Origin: Zhengitettix transpicula
Taxonomy: Eukaryota > Arthropoda > Insecta > Orthoptera > Tetrigidae
Assembly: GCA_037074705.1 (NCBI GenBank)
Contig: CM073590.1
Span: 208,240,746 to 208,304,745 of the forward strand
Length of the DNA: 64,000 bases
Reading direction: 5' to 3'
The notes beneath the pieces were generated by a model. It was not told the origin of the DNA. It made no database searches and worked only from the letters and a program-made list of their open reading frames with translations. Position numbers and translations under genes: made by a program. Below are positions 24,642 through 34,789 of the stretch, piece after piece (positions within the stretch are counted from its first letter, which is position 1; every line of letters begins with the position of its first letter).

Positions 24642-24806
24642 GTTGAAGAAAAAGTTCTCGGGTTTCCACCCGGGTAACAATGCGATTGTAACGCGACGCT
24701 TCGACGGACAAATGCCTAGAAGATGACGGCGTGCATTTGTCCGTCGAAACGTCGCGTTACAATCGCATTGTTACTCGGGTGGAAACCCGAAAACTTTTTC
24801 TTCAAC
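24642..24806. repeat. Inverted repeat with hammerhead-like centre (Penelope-terminus type)
   Basis: Arms 24642-24715 and 24732-24806 are nearly perfect reverse complements around a 16-bp centre. On the plus strand the centre and right arm read CTAGAAGA-T-GACGG...CCGTC-GAAAC-GTCGC-GTT. That is the order of a hammerhead ribozyme: near-CUGANGA core, helix II, GAAA, very short helix III, and an NUH triplet. Penelope-like retroelements are known to carry such ribozymes in their terminal repeats. The core here has one extra base, so activity is doubtful. Confidence 0.7.
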
Positions 24807-26738
24807 TAATTTTTATACTGGGTATAGTGGGAATATTATGAATTACAGAGTAAATTTTTGTGCCAACTGTGATTGGAATGCACATACAAATATATATGTA
24901 TACTTCAGCGCTAGAGCCGGAGACAACTGGATTCTCATTCCTGTAATGGCGTGTAAGACCAGCAGTTATGGGTGATCATTCAGAATTTTCAGGTATAAAA
25001 TACGTTTACTTCTCCGTGTTGATTTTCAGACGTACAGAAAAATATTTTTTTTTTATTTCGGCGAAGAAAACAATATTTTTTGGCTCCTTACTTCTTAGGT
25101 CACATAACTCAATAAGCTTTAGAGTTGTTCGTCAACTTGTAACTCACCTGACAACATCCAGTTAACTATTCGTTGAAATCTTCATTTCTCAATTTGCTGT
25201 TTTAACTACTAAATCATCATTGTGTTGACCGAATCCGTCTTCGGCCCTTGAATATAACCGTGCTCCTGTGACATCTGCGAATTGATTAAAATCACTCCAA
25301 AAAAATCTCTATAAAATATGTTTTTATACCATCTGCTGTACATTTGTTATTTTTCAATAAGCTCCATGCTGAAAGCCAGAATTACTTTTAATAGCGTGAC
25401 CCGACGTTTTAGCGTCTAGGGTGATTTCAAAAACTCCAAATGTTGGATGAAATATTTTTATAATATAAATATAATTTCTCGCTCTATTTCTACAATAGAT
25501 TCATTAATTTTTAATCACCTAAATCTAATTTCCCATAATTCATAGTCTACTAGAGAAAATCCAGATGATAAACTTAAATGAATCAAGAAAAATATTCGCA
25601 TTGTTTCAATATGGGCGTGAAATTTTTTTCCTTATGTTTGGATACTGGCGTTTGTGAATAGAAAAATTATTCACCACTTGATGAGAATGATTAATGTTTT
25701 GAAACGATGTAGTTTAATTTTTTATTACAATTTCAAACTGATTTTACTAACTTTCATTAGTAAGCTGGTGACCCTTTTGCTGCTAATTACGTTTTGACGT
25801 AAACTTATCCTCTATAGAGACGGCACTTCGATAGGAAAAAATGTCTTCATTTGAGCTGAGGTTACATAATTAGTAACCGCACTATGAGGTGATGCCTTGA
25901 AAGATACATAATGTTCAATTTTCATTAATTTTGTTTTTAAGCAGATATAAAGTAAAATACAGGCTTAAATAAATACGGTGCCGATAATAATCTCGCTCTC
26001 CCTGGGCTTAAGTAGTTTCAAAGATTTATGCTATAGCACTGCCGTTCTGATATCACTATTCTCGTATGAAGAAATTTGTACTAAAATGAAGATAAAAATT
26101 TACAGCTTTCATAAACATTACGGGGGCTGAATATTTGCCTCGGATTTTCCTCTCATCAAACATTAAAGACCCAATTATGCAAAATATATCCATTAACAAA
26201 ATCGACAAGAAACTGCCTTAACAAGTATTTTTTTTTCCACTTTCCGATCGCACAATTTTCGGGAGTGAATTATAAGAGCGACGGCGGCTCACAACACTCA
26301 AAAAACACGTTCTCCTCTGATATAAGATAAAGCTGGAGTTGTTCACTTTGCATCTGCAAATGACTTATTAGCAAGATAAAATAAAGACGGAGGAGATTTT
26401 ACTCGTGAAGGAATGCTTTCTCAAACTATATTAAATAAAATCTCACAATCGAATACAGTAAACAATTGAAAAAAATAATATATTTTAACTTATAAATATA
26501 GAACAGGCTCTTTGAAGTCAGAAAAATATATTTAATAAAAATTACACCACGATTCGTCACTAATTTTTTCTTTTGGCCATAGCAGAGAAAGACCCTGACT
26601 ATCAAAATTTTGTACCTGTAGAGGTTTCAAATTAGTGACGAAATGTAGTGTAATTTTTATTAAATATCTCTTTATGTTTTCAAAAAGGCTATTTATTTAT
26701 AATTTATTTTAATTATCAGAATATATATATATATATAT

Positions 26739-27857
26739 TGTAATGCCAATTAATTAGGCCATTAATTGGTTTTAATAAAATTTAATTGTAGCGGCAGGAG
26801 TTTCCAAAGGTACAATGGAGCTCTGTTACTTTGTCGGAAAGTCAAAAATGGCGTATGCGCGCTAAAACTCGAGACTACGATAGTTCAGTTGGTGACGGGA
26901 CATTTCGGAGGACGGAACAAATGATACTAGAGCAGAGACTAGCCGTCGTTTAATGTATCATTAAACTCGCTAAAACTCGAGACTACGATAGTTCAGTTGG
27001 TGACGGGACATTTCGGAGGACGGAACAAATGATACTAGAGCAGAGACTATCCGTCGTTTAATGTGTCATTAAACAAAGTTGTGATTTTAAGACAAAGTAA
27101 AAACATTCACGGAAGTATTATCCCGTAAATATCGCTAAGTTAGCAGTTTTTACGTCTATCAGCAGTCAGGAAAGGAGTGCAATTTTTACGTCTGTTGCCA
27201 GCCGGGAATAGTAAAGTTGCAGTTTAAGTCCCAAGCGGTAAAAAGACTAGCAAATCTATGAATCGCAGGATTCATATAAGGCAAGCTGTCACCAGATAGC
27301 TGCCAAAAAGGAGGATCATCCGAGTTCCTGGGAGCCTACCAAGGTTGACTTAAAGAGTGTAAAATCTGTGAGCCGATATTAGAATCAGTGTAAAAATTTT
27401 GCAATAGTGTACTCCCGAAAACAAAAAAGAATGCTGGAACCAGCTGGACAGATGTGAGTAACAAAATACAAAAATAATGATTTATGTAAACGTAATTAAA
27501 GGATAGAAGTCAGATTTCGTTCTATTTTAATTGTCACTCAGAGTTAATTTATTTTCTTTTAATTTCTTCCTATCGACATATTGTCTAGGTGAATTATAAA
27601 CTGTGTGTTAATTAGTTTTTTAAAAAAACAACTTGTTGTGTCCGTTATCAAACCCAGTAGAGACCCTGAGATCTAAAATTTTAAATTGTAATTGTATGTG
27701 AGTTAGTTAAAGCAACAAAGTGGAAGTAAATAATTATATGTTTTAAATTCTTGTCGATTATTTCATTTAATTAACGCCTCATTGTTAATTATTACATATT
27801 GACTTCTACAACGTGGGGCAAATTAAACTAAATAAAGGCTTTCTTTTGATTATTACA
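26739..27857 (+). mobile_element. LTR-like element A (1.1 kb, TG...CA, in a TA tract)
   Basis: Begins TGTAATGCC after ATAT and ends ATTATTACA before ATAT, consistent with a 4-bp target duplication. It shares with elements C and D a donor-like GTGAGTAA/GTAAGTAG, a GTCAGATTTCG block and an AGACCCTGAGATC block. Near the 3' end CAACGTGGGGC (27809-27819), which resembles a retroelement primer-binding region, follows an internal ATTACA copy. A 108-bp tandem duplication (26861-27074) lies inside. There is no coding sequence, so a solo LTR or a small non-autonomous element is the likely identity. Confidence 0.7.
26861..27074. repeat. 108-bp tandem duplication inside LTR-like element A
   Basis: GCTAAAACTCGAGACTACGA occurs at 26861 and 26969, and the two units are almost identical through CGTTTAATGT(A/G)TCATTAAAC. 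Other copies of the element lack this duplication as far as I can see. Confidence 0.9.
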
Positions 27858-27899
27858 ATATTTATATAAATATATATATATAATTAATATAATTTAACA

Positions 27900-28030
27900 T
27901 TAACAAAGTCAGAATAGAATTTATTACTATACGCTCAGTAGCTTTCGGCATGGCCATCTTCATCAGGATATATCAGTAATTAATATAAATATGTAGATGT
28001 TATTTACCACCCAGTCAACAATGTCATACT
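27900..28030 (-). mobile_element. Penelope-type terminal fragment
   Basis: On the minus strand, CCTGATGAAGATGGCCATG followed by CCGAAAGC (27930-27968) holds an exact CTGATGA and GAAA separated by a GGC-CAT-GCC hairpin, the layout of Penelope hammerhead termini. The flanks ATTAATATAAATATG resemble the ends of the inverted repeat at 29815-29997. Confidence 0.45.
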
Positions 28031-29157
28031 TACCAAATTCATAATAATTAACATATGTCATTTTTTTGGTATTTAACGTCTAAAATGCATGGAAAATACA
28101 AAAATAAAATGTATAGCAGTATTCTTCAGTTATCGAAACATTTTAGATTCAAAAAGGAATAACTTCGACAAAATACAATTCTTTTGTATAAAGAATCCTG
28201 GCTGTTGGGAAGCTAAGAAAAGAGAACCCTGGAAACTTTTGAAATGTGCTGTAGATGAGATGAATAAATGAGTAGAAAAACGATGAATTAGAAAGTTTTA
28301 GATTACACCCCGCAAAGAAGCATTCGATATTGCTTTATCACTGAAGTAAAGAATTTTTAGAGCAGGATCAATGCTGCTCCTCCAAGGATAAGCAAACACT
28401 ATGAATGGAAGTATAGGACGTTGGATATGATAAGGTATGTGTTATAAAGAGGTTCACTCAGAATAGATCAAGGACAATCATATGACTGATAAAATTTATA
28501 AAGTTATCTCCTGACCCTAAAACTAACACGAATGTATTATGTTTAATCCGAAAAAATCAGTTTCTCAAGTCGTTAATTAAATAATCTGAAGAAAGTGATT
28601 AGGTTACAAGTACACGTAATGTTTATGAGACAAATATTTTTTTCACATAGAATTATTCCATTCAAAACAACTGCTGCATTTTGAATTGGAATCCGGAAAC
28701 ATCGCATCGCGTCCCTTTTTACAGTTAATGGAGATATTTCCACTTTTCAACGCCACATTAACCAGATGACTTACGCGGTCTGAACTGTACGTGCCATTCG
28801 TCTTCTGACGCGGGTAACAGTCTCAAGCTGGACAAAAAGATCCAGAGATCAAGATGCGAATGCTTATTTAATTATTGCAATAAGCAATAAATATTTAAAA
28901 TTTCCTCTTTCTAATCATTGCATCAGAAATCCATAACTAAGTCGACTGATCATTTATTTGTAAAAATAACAGTTCAACAAGAATTTATATTACAGAATTA
29001 CAGTACAAACTCGAGAAACGTGTCCCTGTCGAAGTCATGCACGAATTGAGTTCTCGAAGATCTGTCACGGAAAGCAGTACAAAACGATTTACAAATAGTA
29101 AATAGAAAATTTCCATCCCCGCCCCTCGCTGTTAAACGGCAAGTTGAATGACATAAT

Positions 29158-29470
29158 TAAACTCAGCGACATCCATAACACAAGATTTCGCGTTATTGTT
29201 GTTTAACGCCCCTCCATACCCACCCCTAAGTGTGCTCTCGTCCAATACAGGAAGGGTAAGAAATTATACACAAACAACATCGGGAGATGTTTATTCGACG
29301 TAAATGTTGCTCGATTTCGAAAGTTTGAAAATTTCTAACTCCGTCTACTCCCACCTCTGGGGGTTGATGACGTGTCGTATCCCCACAGTGTTTGTTTCCG
29401 GTTCTAAAAGAACACGTGTACTAAATTTGGTCAAATTTGCTCCATGGGTGTAGATTTGTATGCGGCACAC
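29158..29470. repeat. Dispersed repeat related to the 281-bp array at the window end
   Basis: CTCTGGGGGTTGATGACG, CACAGTGTTTGTTTCCGGT, GAACACGTGTACTAAATTTG and TTTGCTCCATGGGTGTAGAT match blocks in the array at 63450-63985. The upstream part AACTCAGCGACATCCATAAC also matches a stretch at about 9847. Not identified with a known element. Confidence 0.7.
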
Positions 29471-29814
29471 ACACTCACAGTCAATTTTATTTATTATCAG
29501 ATAGAATATTATAATATTTATAGAGTATGCAGTAATTCAGATATTTTCCTCTTGAATATTTTGTATGGTTCATTGTAAATTTTTTTTAAAATTTAATTGT
29601 TTATAGTCCCGTCAACATAAAAGTCATTGGGGACTTATCATACCTACTACATGAAATTATTACAATTAGCTCCTATTAACTATATATTTTATTCTACCTG
29701 GAGATCTTATAAGATTTTAGAAGCAGAATACAAAACAAAGGACAGAGAACGATGCAATCGTCCATTATATCATTCAAATAATTGGATAAACATTTTTTAT
29801 GATAACACATACAT

Positions 29815-29997
29815 TGTTCAATAAATAGTTCTCGGAATTCACACTGGTTTTGCATATTTATATTAAGACGCAACGTTTCGACGACTGAAAGCACTGTCGT
29901 CATCTTCTAGGCGTCAGTGCTTTCAGTCGTCGAAACGTTGCGTCTTAATATAAATATGCAAAACCCTTGTGAATTCCGAGAACTATTTATTGAACAA
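29815..29997. repeat. Near-perfect 82-bp-arm inverted repeat (Penelope-terminus type)
   Basis: Arms 29815-29896 and 29915-29997 differ at a few positions and flank an 18-bp centre. On the minus strand the sequence runs CTAGAAGA-T-GACGAC...GTCGTC-GAAAC-GTTGC-GTC, matching hammerhead order with a classical GUC triplet after a two-pair helix III. Open frames reported across it are only the palindrome read in either direction. Confidence 0.75.
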
Positions 29998-31321
29998 CTT
30001 CACCGGGAAAGATTTCAATCTTTGAACATACATTGTTTCTTTAATTCAGTCGTGAAACGTCTATCAAAATTCGGTAACAAGCAAATTAACAATTTAGTAC
30101 TGCTAGATCAAGTTGCTGAGGCTCACATCACATTCTACAATGTGAAATATATTTGATATCGCATTGAAAGAGTTACCTTAAAAATAAATATTTTTTTTTT
30201 AAAGAAATGAACCACCTCAGAGCCTGGCTTAATATTGTGTTTTGTTAATAGATGATTTTGACCTACAAACGGTTGAAAGCTCCTGTAAATATTTGTGACA
30301 GAGGTTAGATAAATGAAATTTAACTTGATAATCGTGAAATGTATCCTTCGTACAAAAATAATAATTGTTGTCTTGGGGAAGATTCTCGGCGATTCAGCTG
30401 ACCTTGTTGACACAAGTGTGTATTTTCACGAGTTGGGCATCGTGTACAAATATTTGCTGCGTTTGTCACTGTCACCTAAGAGTAATTGCCGGTTTCGGAA
30501 ATTTCTGCTAGTGTTCTGCACCCTAAACGGGTTGTGTTGTAGTTGTTCCGTCTGGATGTGAGAAAGGCCAGTCACATAGTAGACGTGCTCGGTGTTAGAA
30601 TGTGGGAAGGCGCCGGCTGGGGCTGGGATATGCTGATGCGGTGGTGAACATCGTGGGACGACGCTCCACAAAGACACGTGCCTTATATCAGAATATACTC
30701 ATATATGTCAATATAGAACAACGGTCGTTGAGTGATTCTAAAATTATCAATGAAATGAAATTCTCCGGAAATACAAAATAAAGCTTTGTTATTCATGAAA
30801 TAGATTTATGTTGATGTAAATATATTTTTAATATTTCAGGTTATTTTGTTATACAAATATGTCATATTATTCTTTAATATCTAGAGAATGATCACAGGAA
30901 CATTACTCTTCATGACTTGCAAGATACGTAATTCGTTTACCATTAAGCTTAGTATTGAATGAGCAGAAAAAACCAAAAACAGTCTCTAAGTTATTAATTT
31001 TATTAAATAATTAGTTGGAAGCTTTCAACTTTTGTTATAACCATCCTGAATGAACAATAAAACGTTACTACTTATATAAAAAACATCAAGTTACGAATAC
31101 ATTGCAAACCTTCAGCATAACATACCTTCCTGTCCTATAATTAAAATCACATTTGCTTTATAAAAAATTTAAGTATCTATTGGTACTTAGTCACTACTAT
31201 AAAACTATGTTGTTTATTCAACAAGGTCTGTTCTTAAACTGCTCCATTAGGTGGTTCAGTGTGTATAATTACAATCGAAAATCGATACTATAGTATCGAT
31301 TCATCATGTTTTTAGTTATTA

Positions 31322-31322
31322 T

Positions 31323-31366
<44 letters not shown>

Positions 31367-31369
31367 GTA

Positions 31370-31427
<58 letters not shown>

Positions 31428-31442
31428 TATATACATATATAT
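31322..31442. repeat. Compound microsatellite (ATCT)n then (TA)n
   Basis: About thirteen ATCT units run directly into about thirty TA units with one GT interruption. It immediately follows the 3' end of the minus-strand Penelope relic. Confidence 0.95.
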
Positions 31443-31499
31443 GATTATACATGCATGTAAACATATACACCTCAACATAGATACCTAAATAACAAATTA

Positions 31500-32260
31500 T
31501 AATTGGTTACAATTTTTTATTATTTTTGGATGTTCTACGTATCAATATTTGAAGTATCTCTGCATATTGTTTTTCTATTTCTAAACCTTTGTTTCTATTA
31601 TTAAGAATATTGTTTCTGTTTAGATTAATATAAATTGCTTCTGATATTCTAAGCTTTATTTTATGAATATTATTATGTAATATTTTAATATTATTAAAAT
31701 CGAATTCATGGTTAATCAATTTTGTGTGAATGGACAACGCTGTGTTGCTTTTTGGCTGTGTTTTTAATGTCTGTTTATGATGATAAATTCTAGTTTTAAT
31801 GTTTGTTATGGTATAACCTATGTACGTATGTTTTTGGGCAATTGAGACATGGCTGTATACGAGATTTGTCTTATACTGTTCTTCTGTCTTGTCCTTAACC
31901 TTAGTTAGTGTCTTTTGTATATGGTTAACTGGTTTAACGGTTAATTTAACATCATTAATATCGTTTTTCCTAAAGGTATCTATCATTTTAAAGTTCAATT
32001 TTTCTATAGCTGTAATACGTCGGTTGTTTTTTTGTCAAAGTGTACTGGAGGAGTCGTAGTTATTTCCAGTAATTTGTAATTATCTGTGGTATTAACAACG
32101 TCCGTATTATTTATCGATACTAGTTTAAAATAAGCTTTAATATTAGTTTGCCATAATTTAGTATTGAAATAATATGTATTTATTGTCTGTAATGAAAACA
32201 GATATATTGTAAATGGACTGGAGACGAAAATGTAGATGAATAGTAATAAATATTGCCACG
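31500..32260 (-). mobile_element. Penelope-like element relic: GIY-YIG endonuclease domain
   Basis: The minus-strand frame 31998-31507 holds TYIGYTITNIKTRIYHHKQT, then SALSIHT-like spacing, a conserved Glu in ISEAIYI and the NNRNKGLEI end. This is the order of the GIY-YIG nuclease at the C-terminus of Penelope-like polyproteins. The zinc-knuckle CLNC that should precede YIG is present but in another frame. A 4-bp insertion at about 31821-31827 (a TACG/TAC duplication) separates CLNCPKTY from YIGYT. Upstream (to about 32260) only degraded linker sequence is readable and the reverse transcriptase is missing, so this is a 5'-truncated dead copy. Confidence 0.8.
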
Positions 32261-32747
32261 AAATTAACTTCGGGCCAATCCGACTGCAATCGTAGTTCCT
32301 TCATTCCATAATATTATTTCTATAGTCATCTGAATTTTTTTATGTACTGCGATTGAAGTCGATCCTACAGTACTAATTTATGTTCCAGAATTTACTTTTC
32401 ATTGGTGCCTCTGTACATTCTACGTTAACTTGTCTCTTTTTCTTCTTCAGGTTGCTTTTAATACATCTTCCGTGGAATAAATTTTCTAAATATGTCACAT
32501 TGCTTATTTCTTCGCCTGTCTATTAAAAATTCTCCTGCTATCAATATTTTACTGTACATCATCCTGTCATTAATTCATACAATTTTTGAAATCTTTGTTG
32601 GAAACTATGTTATAGCCAAACAAAAAGAAAACAGCCGAGAATTATAGTTACTGTAGTGGCTGATTATTTATTTATGTAATGATTGATTATTTACTATCAT
32701 AATAACTGACAGACATACAGCTATAAAGAAACTCTTTTGATAAAGTA

Positions 32748-34002
32748 CACTGAGAACAAAAAGTAAGGTGAATTTATTTATAAAATATAAATTCTTTATT
32801 TATTCTTTCAAATCAATATCATCCCCTTCAAAGTAATCCCCGTCCGATAAAACGCACTTTTTCCAACGCTTTTTCCAGCCCTCGAAACAGTCGGAATAGT
32901 CTTTTTCTGGTATAACCTTCAAGACCTTCAACGATTCGGTTTTTATCTCCTCAGTCGTGTCAAAACGGCGTCCCCGCATTGGCCTTTTGAGTTTGCTGAA
33001 TAGCCAGAAGTCGCACGGATCCAAATCAGGCGAATACGGTGGTTGCGGAACGATATGAATCGAGTTTTTGGCAAAAAATTCGCGAAGAACCAATGCAGTA
33101 TGACATGGTGCATTATCGTGATGAAGGAACCAAGAGTTGCTCGCCCATAATTCCGGCCGTTTCACGCAAACGACGCATAACTCTCAAATAATATTCTTTG
33201 TTGACAGTTTGGCCCGGCGGAAGGAATTCATAGTGCACCACACCACGATAATCAAAGATAACTGTCAACATGACCTTGATTTTCGATCGAATTTGCCTTT
33301 TGCACGATATTCGCTTGATTGGTCGGTGGTTTCAGGGTCGTATGCGTAAATCCAAGTCTCGTCTCCAGTAATGATTCATTTCAAGTGGTCCTGATAGTCA
33401 CACATCAACGCGACGCTTTTTTTTTCAAAAAATTGATCGATTTTGGCACCAATCGAGTCTTGACGCGTTTGAGACACAAAACATTCTTCAAAATGGTTTG
33501 GGCTGAGCCAAATGATATTCCAACACTATCAGCGAGATCTCTAATTGTCCATCGACGATTTTCAAGCACCAAATCTTTGATTTTTTTGGACGTGGCCCTG
33601 GTCAGCAGACGTTGATGGTCGTCCAGAGCGCGATTCGTCTTCAACGCGTTCTCGGCCCTCTTTGAACTCGTTGTTCCACTTATAAACGTTTTTTTGTGCC
33701 ATAGTTTGATCACCAAAGGCCTTCCGCAACATTTTCAACGTGTCTGCACAAGAATATTCGTTTCGCAAACAAAATTTGATGTAAGTTCTTTGCTCAACAA
33801 AACCACCCATTGCAAAAATCGAAAATTTCACTTTTGGTTGTTTACAAAAACACGTGTAACTCGGAGATAATTAAACCTTTTAACAAACAGACGCTTGGCA
33901 AATATTATAGACAGTCCTACCAAGCTAGGAAAAAAATTACCTGCCTTCCTAATACCCGGGAGTTTTAAATGACAATTTCACCTTACTTTTTGATCACAGT
34001 GG
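32748..34002 (-). mobile_element. Mariner transposon, nearly full length, disrupted
   Basis: Terminal inverted repeats CACTGAGAACAAAAAGTAAG (32748) and, on the other strand from 34001, CACTGTGATCAAAAAGTAAG bound the element. Both are flanked by TA, the mariner target. The length of about 1.25 kb is typical of the family, and the transposase inside is on the minus strand. Confidence 0.92.
32797..33831 (-). pseudogene. Mariner transposase pseudogene (DD34D)
   Basis: Read from 33831 down, it has an N-terminal helix-turn-helix segment (MGGFVEQRTYIKFCLRNEYS...), the linker SRSGRPSTS, a second HTH (RWTIRDLADSVGISFGSAQ), then TGDETW with catalytic Asp at 33361-33363, HHDNAPCH with Asp at 33115-33117, and PYSPDLDPCD with Asp at 33010-33012. 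The last two are separated by exactly 34 residues. All three acidic residues survive, but the gene is broken. There is a frameshift near 33610, another at the T9 run near 33420, TGA in place of Trp at 33376-33378, a small in-frame-region loss near 33290, and a further shift between 33250 and 33170. It cannot make active enzyme. Confidence 0.92.
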
Positions 34003-34247
34003 TATATCGAGATGAGGAGTATACTACTCTTCGATATAGGAAATGCTTTATCTTATAATTGTGAAAGATTGAGAATATACGAAAACAGAAAATATTCATT
34101 TATATAAGTAAAACATTGAGAATATACTAGAGTTAAAATTTTTCATGTTCCTTGACCTTGTTGTTCGATATCTGATTGTGATGATTCGACTCGTTGCATC
34201 CATTATCCGAGGTTAGTTTTGTTTTCATATTCAGGAATTAATTATTA

Positions 34248-34789
34248 GTGGTTCAATAAGAAATGCCTCCTATTTTTTCGCCCTTAAATAAATTAGTTTT
34301 GCAAAAATTTTAAATTTGGCGTGATTCCTAATACATTCTTTTCCAATCCACTGCAGTGACAACTTCATAAGTCAACTAGTGGCAGCACAACACCCTCTTC
34401 CAAAATGGCTGATATTGACGTGTTTGAATTCTTAAATGCGGAAGGTATAAGGCACATTCGCATTCATGACAGGGTGAAAAATGTGTATGGCGATACAACA
34501 GTGGATGTCAGCACTGTTCGGCGATGGATTCGTCGCTGTAACGAAGCTGGAGGGCAAACATCGTTGGCTGATGAAAAGCGAAGCGGCAGGCCGGTTACTG
34601 CAGTGACTCCACTGCAGTGGAATACATGCTCTTGTTAAAAGGTGGACAAAAACTGTGGAAAAGTACAGAGACTATATTGAAAAGTGAAACTGTAATCCTT
34701 AATGTTCCGGGTTTATGCTGTGTAAATTGCATGTAATTGACTTGACAAAGAAAATGAAAAAAATTAGAAGAAATTACATATTGACTCAC
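34248..34789 (+). mobile_element. Second mariner, internally deleted derivative (0.54 kb)
   Basis: Degenerate inverted ends GTGGTTCAATAAGAAATG (34248) and, on the other strand from 34789, GTGAGTCAATATGTAATTTC bound the element. Between them lie the start and the end of a mariner transposase but no catalytic domain. It belongs to a different lineage from the neighbouring mariner. Confidence 0.75.
34405..34688 (+). pseudogene. Mariner transposase with catalytic core deleted
   Basis: Starts ATGGCTGATATTGACGTG. The first 70 codons encode the N-terminal DNA-binding region (FEFLNAEGIRHIRIHDRVKN, VDVSTVRRWIRRCNEAGG, LADEKRSGRPVT). Near 34605-34622 the sequence jumps to the C-terminal tail GIHALVKRWTKTVEKYRDYI followed by EK and TGA (34618-34687), in a shifted frame. 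About 240 codons including all three catalytic Asp residues are gone. The duplicated ACTCCACTGCAGTGGAAT context at the junction (with CCACTGCAGTG also at about 34350) may mark the deletion point. Confidence 0.85.

Noticed and set aside
29694..30156. Open frames with shared VVETLRLNINMQN text on both strands
   Set aside because: They are the two arms of the inverted repeat at 29815-29997 read in opposite directions, not a gene family.
31306..31488. Open frame across the ATCT/TA microsatellite
   Set aside because: The predicted protein is only Ile/Tyr/Leu repeats from the microsatellite.
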